From the NCBI GenBank assembly GCA_024405255.1, contig JAKSOY010000031.1, forward strand, positions 1 to 25,938: a stretch of DNA of 25,938 bases. The letters are read 5' to 3'. Positions 7,091 to 17,300 of the stretch are shown here, piece by piece (position 1 is the stretch's first letter; each line of letters opens with the position of its first letter). The notes beneath the pieces are model-generated. The model did not search any database. It was not told the DNA's origin and worked only from the letters and a program-made list of their open reading frames with translations. A program made the translations under genes and the position numbers. The stretch is from Kiritimatiellia bacterium. GTDB taxonomy: Bacteria > Verrucomicrobiota > Kiritimatiellia > RFP12 > UBA1067.

Positions 7091-7784
7091 GCGGCTTCAG
7101 ACCCGTCCACTCCGGCGGAGGCGCTTCAAACGTGAGCGTCTTCTGCGTGGCGGGATGGACGAAGGACAACTTCCACGCATGCAGACAGAGCGCCGCGTTT
7201 CGCGGCGCTTTGCCGTATTTGGAATCCCCGACGACGGGATGACCCGCCTCGGAAAAATGGACGCGGATCTGGTTCTTGCGTCCGCTCTTGAGCGTCACGT
7301 CGACAAGCGTCGTCACGGTACGCGTCCGCGCCGCCTGCGCATCCGCAACGACCTGCCACTCCGTCCGCGCGAGCTTGCCGAACGCCGGATTCTTCACGCT
7401 GCGCACGAAATAGTTTTCGTCTTCGTGCAGATAGCTTTCATAGACGCCGTTCGCCGTCTCAAGCGCGCCCTCGACGCGTGCGAGATAATGCTTGACGGTC
7501 ACTTCGTTCCACTTCGAACGGAACCATTCCTGCACCGCCTCGTTTTTCACCACCATCATCACGCCGCTCGTCTCGCGGTCGAGCCGATGGACGAGATAGA
7601 CGCGTTTCGAACTTTTCCACTGGCCCTTGCGCACATAGTCCGTCAGCGCGCCTTCAACGCAATACTCGTCGCCGCGCCGCGTCTCCTGGGTGAGGATGCC
7701 GGCGGCCTTCTCGAGAACGATGACATCCGCATCCTCATAGAGAATGCGGATGCCGCGCAACCGATTGTGCGAAGAACGCTTCAT
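7068..7784 (-). CDS. RluA-family pseudouridine synthase (238 aa)
   Basis: Isomerises specific uridines to pseudouridine in rRNA or tRNA. The family motif HRLDRETSG is at 66-74, with D69 as the predicted catalytic Asp. Downstream GRKNQIRVH and GHPVVGDSKYG match RluA-family motifs. There is no N-terminal S4 domain, so it resembles the short members of the family; the target base cannot be assigned. Its ATG overlaps the stop of the AraD-type gene in an ATGA arrangement (7781-7784), so it is translated with the pentose genes although it has no obvious metabolic link to them. Its 3' end overlaps barstar by 23 nt on the opposite strand, so read-through from this operon would be antisense to the barnase/barstar mRNA. 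Confidence 0.92.
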   Translation of the reverse strand: MKRSSHNRLRGIRILYEDADVIVLEKAAGILTQETRRGDEYCVEGALTDYVRKGQWKSSKRVYLVHRLDRETSGVMMVVKNEAVQEWFRSKWNEVTVKHYLARVEGALETANGVYESYLHEDENYFVRSVKNPAFGKLARTEWQVVADAQAARTRTVTTLVDVTLKSGRKNQIRVHFSEAGHPVVGDSKYGKAPRNAALCLHAWKLSFVHPATQKTLTFEAPPPEWTGLKPPRPSQSE

Positions 7785-8482
7785 TTCTGTCCGTAGTAGG
7801 CGTTGGGGCCATGCTTGCGCTGATAGTGCTTCTCGCCCACATAGGCCGGCAGTTCCGTCTTCACCGCCTCAGGCGCACCGCGCAGCTGTTCCGTGAGACG
7901 CGCAAGACGCGCAATCGCTTCGAGCGCCACGGCGTTGTCCACCGCCTTCATCGCGTCTTTGCCCCAGGCGAAAGGACCGTGTCCCGGCACGAGGACGCCC
8001 GGACGCTCCAGCGGATCGCGGTCCTTGAAGTGTTCGACGATCACCTTGCCCGTGTTGAGTTCATACGCCTCTTTCACTTCCGCTTCCGTGAGATAGCGCG
8101 TCAGCGGCACGGCGCCGTGGAACTGGTCCGCATGCGTCGTACCGTAGCACGGAATCTCGCGCTGCGCCTGCGCCCAGGCGGTCGCTTCAATCGAGTGCGT
8201 GTGCACGATTCCGCCCAGCGTCGGAAACGCGCGGTAGAGCTCGAGGTGCGTCGGCGTATCGGACGACGGACGGCACTGCCCTTCCACCACGTGGCCTTCG
8301 AGGTTCATCACCACCATGTCACGCGGCTTGAGCATCCCATACGGCACGCCCGAGGGCTTGATCACGAAGAACCCCGTCTCGGGATCGCGTCCCGACACGT
8401 TGCCCCAGGTGAGCACCACGAGACCTTCGTCCACGAGGCGCATGTTGGCGTGATAGACTTTCTTCTTCAGATCTTCGAGCAT
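7781..8482 (-). CDS. araD: L-ribulose-5-phosphate 4-epimerase (233 aa)
   Basis: Converts L-ribulose-5-phosphate to D-xylulose-5-phosphate. Length and residues match E. coli AraD almost position by position: GNVSGR at 27-32, SSD at 73-75, zinc ligands H94 and H96 in VHTHS and H168 in PGHG, D119 in HADQ, and Tyr in NAYYGQ near 229-230. A GAAGG Shine-Dalgarno precedes the ATG by 5 nt and lies inside the end of the kinase gene, which it overlaps by 16 nt (8467-8482). Its stop overlaps the RluA-type gene start by 4 nt. Related SgbE/UlaF enzymes act on the same phosphorylated substrate, so the phosphate sugar is fairly sure but the original sugar (arabinose or another route) is inferred from the neighbouring kinase and GH28. 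Confidence 0.93.
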   Translation of the reverse strand: MLEDLKKKVYHANMRLVDEGLVVLTWGNVSGRDPETGFFVIKPSGVPYGMLKPRDMVVMNLEGHVVEGQCRPSSDTPTHLELYRAFPTLGGIVHTHSIEATAWAQAQREIPCYGTTHADQFHGAVPLTRYLTEAEVKEAYELNTGKVIVEHFKDRDPLERPGVLVPGHGPFAWGKDAMKAVDNAVALEAIARLARLTEQLRGAPEAVKTELPAYVGEKHYQRKHGPNAYYGQK

Positions 8483-9978
8483 ATTGCCTTCTCGGCCACG
8501 AGGGCCTTTTCAAAACGTTCCATGTAAACCTTGAAGCCCGCGACGCCATCCGCTTCGGGCGCGAGCGTCGTACCCGCTGCGCCGGCAAAGACCTTCTCGT
8601 TCAGGAAAGCCTCGAGCGCCGCCGTTCCGCCCGTCGCGCGGAACCCCGCGTAGGCCGCCAGCACCGCCATACCCCACGGACCGCCCTCGCCCGCCGTCTC
8701 GAGACACGTGACTTTCGCTTCGAGCGCGTCGGCGAGATACTGCTGCGCAATGCCCTTCGACGTGAAGATGCCGCCATGGCCCGTGAGCGAATCGATCGCA
8801 CACTTTTCACGCGCCAGAATATCCATGCCGAGCTTGAGCGTCGCGAACGCCGAATAGATGTTCGCACGCATGAAGTTCGCGCGCGTGAACTGCGCATCCG
8901 GCGTGCGCACCACGAGCGGCAGTCCCGTCTCGAGTCCCGTCACCGGTTCGCCGCTGATGTACGGCACCGTCACCACGCCGCCGCAGTCCTTCGCGCCCGT
9001 GAGCGATTCGCGGAACAGCGCGTCATAGTCGCCGCCGAAGAGCGACACCCACGCATTGAGGTCGCTTGTGCAGTTGTTGCAGTGCACCATCGCCACCGGC
9101 TTGCCCGTGGGCGTCGTGACCATATCGATTTCAGGATAGGCGCTCTTCAGCTCCTTCTCCAGCACAACCATCGCGAACACGCTCGTGCCCGCCGAGATGT
9201 TGCCCGTGCGCACCGCGACGGCGTTTGTCGCGACCATTCCCGTGCCGGCATCGCCTTCCGGCGGCGCCATCCGCGCACCCGGCTTGAGCGTACCAAGGGG
9301 ATCCAGCAGACGCGCACCCGATTCGCTGAGCGTGCCCGCCTCTTCGCCCGCCGAAACGACGGACGGCAGCAGCTTCAGCAGATCGACGCCCGTTTCCTGC
9401 TGATACTGGGCAATCCGCGCCGCATCGTACGTACCCGTGGCACTGTCGATCGGGAACATGCCCGAAGCTTCGCCCACGCCGAGCACATTGCGTCCGCCCG
9501 AAAGCATCGTGTGCACCCAGCCCGCCAGCGTCGTGAGGTGCGCAACCTGCGGCACGTGCGGCTCGTTGTTGAGACGCGCCTGATGGTAGTGCGCAATGCT
9601 CCAGCGCTGCGGGATGTTGAACGCGAAGAGCTTCGAGAGCTCCGCCGCCGCCTGTCCCGTGGTCGTGTTGCGCCAGGTACGGAACGGCACAAGCTGCTGC
9701 CAGTTCGCATCGAACGCGAGGTAACCGTGCATCATGCCCGAAATGCCGATACCGTCCAATGTGGTCAGCGCTTCGCCCTTCTTCGTCTGATAGTCTTCCG
9801 CCGCCTGACGATAGGCCTCCTGCAACGAATACAGCACATCGCTGAGGTCATACGTCCAGTAACCGTCCAGCAGCTTGTTTTCCCATGTGTAGGAACCCGT
9901 CGCCACCGTCTTGAACGCCTCGTCGATGATCACGGCCTTCACACGTGTCGAACCAAACTCGATGCCTAGATAGTTCAT
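8467..9978 (-). CDS. FGGY-family carbohydrate kinase, probable ribulokinase (503 aa)
   Basis: ATP-dependent kinase, most likely making L-ribulose-5-phosphate for the AraD-type epimerase encoded next. N-terminal phosphate loop GIEFGSTRVKAV is at 5-16, then GISGMMHGYLAF at 78-89 and FRTWRNTTTG at 99-108. PPEGDAGTGMVATNA spans 239-253, with D243 a candidate catalytic base. NISAGTS is at 260-266, and the ATP-site motifs TGHGGIF and GEGGPWGMAVLAAYAG lie towards the C-terminus. It resembles the ribulokinase-like group of anaerobic gut bacteria more than classical E. coli AraB; this is a memory-based judgement. A strong AGGAGG sits 7-8 nt before the ATG. The GH28 gene ends 50 nt upstream and araD overlaps by 16 nt. 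Xylulose or another ketose remains possible. Confidence 0.85.
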   Translation of the reverse strand: MNYLGIEFGSTRVKAVIIDEAFKTVATGSYTWENKLLDGYWTYDLSDVLYSLQEAYRQAAEDYQTKKGEALTTLDGIGISGMMHGYLAFDANWQQLVPFRTWRNTTTGQAAAELSKLFAFNIPQRWSIAHYHQARLNNEPHVPQVAHLTTLAGWVHTMLSGGRNVLGVGEASGMFPIDSATGTYDAARIAQYQQETGVDLLKLLPSVVSAGEEAGTLSESGARLLDPLGTLKPGARMAPPEGDAGTGMVATNAVAVRTGNISAGTSVFAMVVLEKELKSAYPEIDMVTTPTGKPVAMVHCNNCTSDLNAWVSLFGGDYDALFRESLTGAKDCGGVVTVPYISGEPVTGLETGLPLVVRTPDAQFTRANFMRANIYSAFATLKLGMDILAREKCAIDSLTGHGGIFTSKGIAQQYLADALEAKVTCLETAGEGGPWGMAVLAAYAGFRATGGTAALEAFLNEKVFAGAAGTTLAPEADGVAGFKVYMERFEKALVAEKAICSKI

Positions 9979-10028
9979 CTTCTTTCCTCCTTCTGTTTGC
10001 GTAAATGATTCAGGTCCAAATCCTGCGG

Positions 10029-11288
10029 CTATTTCACCTGGCGAAGCGTTTCCCAGGATCCGCCCGCGCGGCGCACGAGCGGCTGACGCGTTCCGCGCGG
10101 CGTCACCTTGTCGCCGTCGGGCAGCTTCTCGCCGTTGAACGTGCAGTTCTTGAACCGCAGCGGCTCCGTCGCGGCGGCGAGGTACGTCTTGCCTTCCGAA
10201 ATCTCGGCCGTCACGTTTTCAAGCGTGATGTTCGTGAGAATGGAATCGGCATTGCCGATGAAACGGAGCGAACGGCGGCTCTTCACCTTGACGTTCCGGA
10301 AGGTGACGTCGCGCACGCCGCGGATCTTCACGCCCGGTTCCGCCACAATCTGAAGGGCGCTTCCGTAGAGCGTGCCTTCATAGCCGTCGAAGACGATGTC
10401 CGAAATGTCCATGTACCCTTCATCGTACGGACGCAGATAGCGCGCCGGATAGTCGAAGAAGATGCCGTTGTTGCCTGTGCCCTTGATGTTCAGGAAACGC
10501 GCATTGCGGATGACGTCGTCCGACGAACAGCCCATGCGGATCGTCTGGCACGTGCTGTTCAGCACGCAGTTCGACACGACCACGTCCTCGCACACCACTT
10601 TCTCTTCCGGCAGTTCGCGCATCGCACGCAGAATGAGACAGTCGTCGCCCGTCTTGAAATTTGAATTGCCCACGCGCACGTGCTTGCAGCTGTCGAAGTC
10701 GATGCCGTCGTTGTTGATCATGCGCTGATCGCCCACCACGGTGATGCCGTCAACCGCGATGTTCTCGCAAAGGCGGATGAACATCGTCCAGCACGGACTG
10801 TCCTTGAACGTCACGCCTTCGAGCCTCACGCCGCGGCACCGTACGAACTGCACCATGATCGGACGCTTCGTCTTAGGTTTCGGCCAATGACCGCGCGCCG
10901 ACTTCACGGGATAGAACGCCGGACCCTGCCCGTCGATCACGCCCTTGCCGGTCACGGCGATGTCCTCGGCATCCCATGCCTGCAGAAACACCTTGTACGA
11001 GCTCTCCGGCGAAACGGCGCACACGCTGCGCGGAAAGTCGGTGTAGTCCTCGACCCGCGTGCCGCCTTGAATCACCGCACCTTCCGCAAGGTGAAGATCC
11101 ACATGGCTGCGCAGCACGAGCGTGCCGCTCTTGTGGACGCCCGGCGTGACCACCACGCGTCCGCCACCTGCGGCTGACGCCGCGTCGATCGCCTTCTGAA
11201 TCGCCGCGCCGTCGCCCGTGACCGTATAGTCGGCAGCCGCCAACACGCTGCCAATCAGAACAATTGAGAGGATGAATATTCTTTTCAT
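10029..11288 (-). CDS. Secreted GH28 (polygalacturonase-like) glycoside hydrolase (419 aa)
   Basis: Right-handed beta-helix enzyme expected to hydrolyse galacturonic-acid-containing pectin outside the cytoplasm. A signal peptide (MKRIFILSIVLIGSVLAA) is followed by the GH28 N-terminus (DGAAIQKAIDAASAAGGGRVVV at 26-47, no PL-type motif). Catalytic carboxylates are visible as NNDGID at 192-197 (D194) and TGDDC at 213-217 (D215, D216). The usual GHG histidine motif is not seen where expected; the protein reads IRMGCSSDD there, as in some divergent or exo-acting members. The start is taken at 11288 (MKRIF). The only SD, GGGAGG, is one base from it, so initiation may be unusual. An in-frame ATG lies at 11297. 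It begins 19 nt after the giant gene stop and ends 50 nt before the kinase. Confidence 0.85.
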   Translation of the reverse strand: MKRIFILSIVLIGSVLAAADYTVTGDGAAIQKAIDAASAAGGGRVVVTPGVHKSGTLVLRSHVDLHLAEGAVIQGGTRVEDYTDFPRSVCAVSPESSYKVFLQAWDAEDIAVTGKGVIDGQGPAFYPVKSARGHWPKPKTKRPIMVQFVRCRGVRLEGVTFKDSPCWTMFIRLCENIAVDGITVVGDQRMINNDGIDFDSCKHVRVGNSNFKTGDDCLILRAMRELPEEKVVCEDVVVSNCVLNSTCQTIRMGCSSDDVIRNARFLNIKGTGNNGIFFDYPARYLRPYDEGYMDISDIVFDGYEGTLYGSALQIVAEPGVKIRGVRDVTFRNVKVKSRRSLRFIGNADSILTNITLENVTAEISEGKTYLAAATEPLRFKNCTFNGEKLPDGDKVTPRGTRQPLVRRAGGSWETLRQVK

Positions 11289-11295
11289 GCCTCCC

Positions 11296-11325
11296 ATTAT
11301 ACCATTTTTAACGGAGTATAATCAA
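11296..11325 (-). promoter_or_regulatory. Candidate promoter inside the 3' end of the giant gene, driving GH28
   Basis: On the minus strand, TTGATT (11320-11325) and a perfect TATAAT (11296-11301) are 18 nt apart. The -35 lies in the last codons of the giant gene. The predicted start point (about 11288-11290) coincides with the GH28 ATG at 11286-11288, which would give a leaderless mRNA. The match may also be chance in a locally AT-rich junction. Confidence 0.45.
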
Positions 11326-14300
11326 GAACCCGCGGCGCATGAAGAGACCGTCGTCCGTCGTGTAGAGCTCGAAGTCCGAACCCGGTACCGGCACGAACGT
11401 CGCGTCGGGACGCGTCTCGGCGGTCCAGGCGATCAGGCACAGGTTCGCGCGGCGCGGACGACTCCCCACATCGACGTAGATCGTCGCGCCGTCGACGCAA
11501 CTCACCACACCCGTCTTGTTGGCGTTGTTCGAGAATGTCGTCACACCGGTCCAGCTAGCCGCATTCTGCGAGAGGTCGAGCGTCGCGCCGCTCTGCAGCT
11601 GGCAATCGTGCCAGGCGGAGACCGGCGTCACCCGTCCCGTCACCAGGATCGGCTGGTTGTCTTTCTTCCGGTCGTAGGTCTGGCCGCCATGCGGATAGTA
11701 GTTGGCGAAACAAACCGTGGCGGAATCCACGCACAACGCGACACCCGTGACTTCGAGCGTGGTCGTCTCCGCCGTCACGTACTTGTCGATCGAACCCGTC
11801 GTCGGATCGCTGCTCGAACCGCCCAAGACGAGCCACCCGCCCGAACGTGCGTACAACGTACCACCGCCCGTAATCGTGAGGTTGCCCATGTAGAAGAGCT
11901 TGCCGACCGTGATGTCGACGGTCAACGTGTGACCGTTCATTTCAAGCGTCGTCGGCGCCCAGCCCAACCCAACGAATCCGAAACTGTCGCCCGACATCAC
12001 GGAGTCGGCCGTCAGTTCGACGCGGCGCATCCAGGCATAACCCGACTCGCCACGGTCTGTCGCACTGCGAATCGTACCGCCATTGAGAACGAACGTGTAG
12101 TAGACCTGGTTGCCATGGCCATCGAAATCGAGGGTCGCACCCGCGTCGATCGTCACCTTGCCGCCCGAGCAGCCCAGATAGAATTCGGACGAACCGTTGC
12201 AGACGATCTTGCCTTCGGCAATCACCGTGCCGCCGCTGTAGTCCTGTCCCTTCGTGGGCTTGAAGGTACCTGCGCCTTCCTTCACCACCTTCACGAGGCG
12301 CGTGATGGTGAGCGACGTATTCTCCAGTGTCTGTCCCGACGGTACATTCACGTGCAGTTCGCCGCAGGGTTCGTCGTCAAACGGCACCACTGGACCCGCC
12401 GTGAGCGCAACCGAACTCGTATAGAACTGGTCGGCATGCGCGCGGTCGATGAGGCCGACCTTGCCGTCGCTCACACGACGCACGGGCACAAAATCGCGCA
12501 AGAGCGTGTTTTCATCCCAGATCTTGAGTCCGAAGACCTGCGCCGTGATCACGCGAGTGCCCGTGTTCTCGACTTTTGAACTCGTATGGAGCGCGAAGAG
12601 CGTTATCGACACGTTGCTGTTGAACGTGGTGTTGTCCGTACGGTCGATGATCATCACGCCGTCCTTGAACAGACGCGCGTGGGAGTTGGTGAGCACACAG
12701 CGCGTGTTCTTGATACCCGACGCACCGGTCTCGTAACCCGAATCGATCAACCCGTAGCCGATGGCCGGAATGCCGTCGCCGTTCACCCAGAAACCGCAGT
12801 TGGAGGTCGCACCGGGGTACTTCGGACGTTCGCCGACGAGCATCGCCGAACCGCCGTTCGAGATCATCTTCACGTCGATCTCCATGTGGATGCCGTTCTT
12901 GCCGATCACGCCGGTATCGATGTACTCGCCCTTGCTGTTCGACTGGATGTAGGACAAACGCTCGTAGGTCCCGTGCGTGGACGTGTCGGTGATCGTTCCC
13001 GTGCCCGCCAGCGACGAGAGCACGAGCTTGTGTCCGCGCAGGTCGATCGTCGAGTTGATCGGCCTCGCAAGGCCTGTCCAGTCGCAGTCGCCGCCGATGT
13101 ACTTCGGGTAGATCAGTTCACGATAGAGCAACGGCGCGCCGTTCGTGACATTGAAGACGCAGCCATCCGGAATCGTCACCGTCGTATCGCGCGTCGGCAC
13201 GGACACGACCTCGTTGCCAAAGTCGTTCACGCACGTCCAGTTGTCCGGATTCGCGAGGTCGAAGTCTTCCGCCGACCCGTTCCACACCGCCGTGCGCGGA
13301 ATCGTCGCATCGCCGAAGTACGCATGGATGCGCGACTCTTCGATTGTCAGGCGGCAGCCAAGGACCTCCTCTCCCGCCGCGTCGAACGCCTTCAGGACGA
13401 TCATCTTGAGCTGGTCAAGCGTGAGCGTGCCGGCCGAACAGATGTCGAAGTCCGTTCCCGCACGCACGCCGTAGATTTCCATCCGCGCGAGCCCCGCGAG
13501 GAAGTCACCCGGCGCCGCGTCGAGATTGACGCGCGACGTGAAGCCGCCCTCGCCGACTTCGAGCCGCCAGCACGAATTCGTGCCGGACATCTTCACATTC
13601 ACGCCCGTGACGGTACCATTGCCCGAAAGCAGGCTGGTGATCGTCGTCGTCGCCTTCGCGTTCGCGCCGTTGAGCGTACCGTTCAGCACCACGGACTCCA
13701 ACGTGCCGTTGATGGTCTTGTTGGCCGGGGACGTGAGCGCCAGTGTCGAACCGGCATCGACCGTCACCGTGCCACGCTGCACATAGGTGTACGGTTCGGA
13801 ACCATACTGCGCATAGATTTCGCCGCCGCCTTCGCCCACGCGCACGGGAACATTCCACGTGCCCGTCCCGGACCAGTAGGCGATCTCACCACCCCGCAGC
13901 AACGTGATGTCCTGCGCCTTCAGCGTGGACGCATTGAATTCACACGGCTGCAGAATACCGCCATCCGACACGACGAGATGGCCGACGTTCACCTTCGACG
14001 CCGCGTCCACAAGCGCCAGCACCGACGAATTCTTCACCGTCAGCGTCGCATTCGTGCCTTCCAAATCCGTCGTCCCGCGGAAGTCGATGCGCGACACGCC
14101 GCCGAAGGTCGCATCCCCCGTCAGCTGCACGTCCGACAAATGGTAGCCGTAGTTGTTGGACCCGTTGTTGACGATGGCACCCGTCCCGTCCGGACCCTCG
14201 CCCTCGACGAAGAACTTCGTGCCGATGAACGGCGTGCTGCCGCCACCCCCAATGTGGGCGTTCAAATCGAACTGTCCCGCCTCGCGGATCACGATCGGAC

Positions 14301-17300
14301 CATGCGCGGCAAAGGCCGTGTCGTTCGCACCCGCCTTGAAAACGCCGTTCGTGACCAACGTCGTCACACCCGCACCGAGGCGGCCGCCATTCCAGAGCAG
14401 GACGCCCGCACCATCCTTGACGAGCCGCACCGACCCGTCGACCGCAAGCGCTTTACCCGTGAGCGTCGTCTCCGCTGGTACCACCACGTGCAGTTCACCC
14501 GACATCGGCGTACCGTCCACCGCCACGGCAGGACCCGTCAGCGGCGATGTATTGCCACTGGCGAAGAAGCGGCACGTCACCGCATCCCAAAGACCGTAGT
14601 TACCCGTCGTCAAACACTTCACCGGCTGGAAGTCACGCATCAGCGTCTCGCCTTCGTAGATCTTGAAGGAATAGAGCTTCAACTTGCTGAGGCTCGTCGT
14701 TTGAACGGACACGCCGTTCTCCCCGCCCTGGTTCAAGCCGAAGATGAACATGTCGTTGACACCGCCGTCCAGCGTACCCACTGTGGTAATGGAGTAGAAC
14801 ACGCTTCCCGTGTCGCCGTTGAACACCGTCGCCGTCGCCCCCTCGCACACGATCTTCACGCGCTGGCTGTACGGGAACGTACCCGAATACTGCGCCTCGT
14901 CGCCTGTACGGGCGTAGCGGGCCATGCCCGAACCGTCGCGCAGGAAGAAGACGAAGCAGCTCTTCTTGTAGTCGACATTGCGGGCGCCAAACGCCGCCCT
15001 CCAATTGGCCTCGCTCGGGTCCGTCGCATCGACCACGCACTCGACACGCGTGTTGGGCTGATGCCGGTAGAGCGTATTGACATACGACGCCCCCGCCGAT
15101 TCGACATACTCAACCGGTGCGAAACACGTGCTGTCATACACCTGTCCGCTGCCATTCAGGGACGCGAGCGTCAACTGATGGCCGCGCAGATCGATGGCCG
15201 TCTCGATCGGCACCGTGAGGCCCGACCAGTCACAGTCGCCGCCGATGTACTTCGGCATCACGAGTTCCTTGCAGATGAACGTCGCTCCCGCCGGACAATT
15301 GAACACGCAGCCGTCGGGCAACACGACCGTCGTCTTTTCCGTCGGCAGCACGCCCGGCATCTCCTCGCCGAAGCTGTTGTAGCATTTCCAGTTCGCCGCA
15401 TCGTCGACACGTCCATCGGCACCGCCCTTCCATTCGGCACGCACCGGCGAGGTCGTGTCGCCGTAACGCAACACCAGCGCGCCGTCCTGGATGAAGCACT
15501 CGATCGGCTCGTCGCTGTTCACGCGAATGAACCGCGCCCGGCCATTCTCGCCCGTCACGCCCGACGACACCAGCACATAGGAACGCGTGAGGTCCGTGCC
15601 CGACTGAATGGACAAATCGATTTCCACCGGATTTTCCTCGGTCGCGTTGTCGAACATCACCGCCGTCGGCGAGAACGAATCGCATCCCGCCGGCGTGAGG
15701 TCCAGCGCAAGCCGAGCCCCGCCCACAAGCGTCATCGAACCGCTCACGGTCGTGGTCCGCGCCGTGCCGTCCGCAACCGAGAACGTTCCCTTCGTAATCT
15801 GCAGTACAGGCAGTGTCGTCACCGCCGCGGCATCCAGCACGTGCCATCCCGACTTCACCAGCACGGTCACGCCATCGAGATCGCCCGCGGTGAGCGTCCC
15901 TTCATAAGCAGTCAGCGTGGAATCCGCGCGCGTGAAGGCAATGCCCTCCCATGTGAGGTTCGCACCGGACACTGTGGACGCGTTCGGATAGAACGTGTTG
16001 CCGTTCTGCACGTCGCAGAGACCCAGCTGGCCGTCCGCCGTCCACGCAGGACGGTACGCCCGCTTGAGCACGTCGCTTTCATAGATGTCCGCCGTATAGA
16101 CCTTCATCTGTCCGTAGTACAATCCCGTGTGCCCGCTCTTGCCGCTGAACGCATTCGCGGCGAAGATCCAGATCGGACCCAGCGTCTGTCCCGTCACCGA
16201 ACCCGTATGCGAGATCGAATCGTAGGTCCGGGAGAAGTCGCCATCCCGCCAGCAGAGGAATTCCCGTGTCACCGCATCGAGCGAGAAGAAATAGCGACTG
16301 CCTGCCATCAGCGGTTTCTGGTTCGACAACCAGTCGCCGTTCTGTCCCGTCAACAACGTCGACGCCGCATTCTTGTTGCCGTTGATGTAGACGCCGAACG
16401 TGAGACCGCTCGTCGCGTATGTGTCTTCCTGCCACACGCCGAAAAACGCGCTCTTGATGTCGGCCCGCACCGGTACCGCGTCCATCGTCATCTTGGTCGT
16501 GGCGGTGGCGGTATACTGCGTGTCGATGTAGTCGTTGCCGTGCGACGCAATCGCGTTCACGAGGCGCAGCGTGTCATCGGGGTCGGCGAAGCGGCCCGAA
16601 CCCCGGTTGCCGTAGAACTTGCCTTCGACGAGATCCCACAGGCCCGCTTCGCCGCGCGGCGCACGACACGGCACGAAGGACCGCAGCAGCTGTCCGCTTG
16701 CATCGCGCAACACCATCGAATAGAGGCGGATGTGCGTACCATACGTACCCGTGTTCATCGCGAACACGGCCAGCTCGCGCTTGACGGCGTTGATGTTGTT
16801 CGCAATCGCCGCCGTCTTCGTCTGGCCGCCGCCGGTCATCGTGGCCGTTGTACCGTCCGTCCGAACGGTATAGTCGACCCCCGTCTGCAACGCGAGCAAG
16901 TCGTTGCCGGCCGCGTGGAACATGAACTTGTTGCTCTGCATGTTGAAGAGATAGCGATAGCCCGTCCAGGCGTCCGTGCCGAAAATCGCCCCGTTCGTCA
17001 CATAACGGTTCACGCGGAAGGACATCTCCACCTGCATCTGCGGCGTGGCCTCGACGCCCGTGAGGATGTACTGTTCACCCGAGGAGGCGATCCAGTCAAG
17101 ACGCGAGTAGCCGGCCGGCAGCGCGGGCTGCGCGACGAGCAGGACAAGATTGCCGCCCTGGACCGCGAGCTGGGCATCGAGTCCGCACGGCGCGAGACGG
17201 AACTTCGCCAGATCGTCCGCCGCAACGCCGGCGATCAGCGTCGGCGCGTGGTCCGCATCGAACGCCACGCCGCTCTGCGGGGCGAGTTCGATGATGAAGG

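Noticed and set aside
8776..12579. Plus-strand open frames 8776-9969 and 11272-12579
   Set aside because: Antisense to the FGGY kinase and the giant gene; composition is typical of shadow frames.
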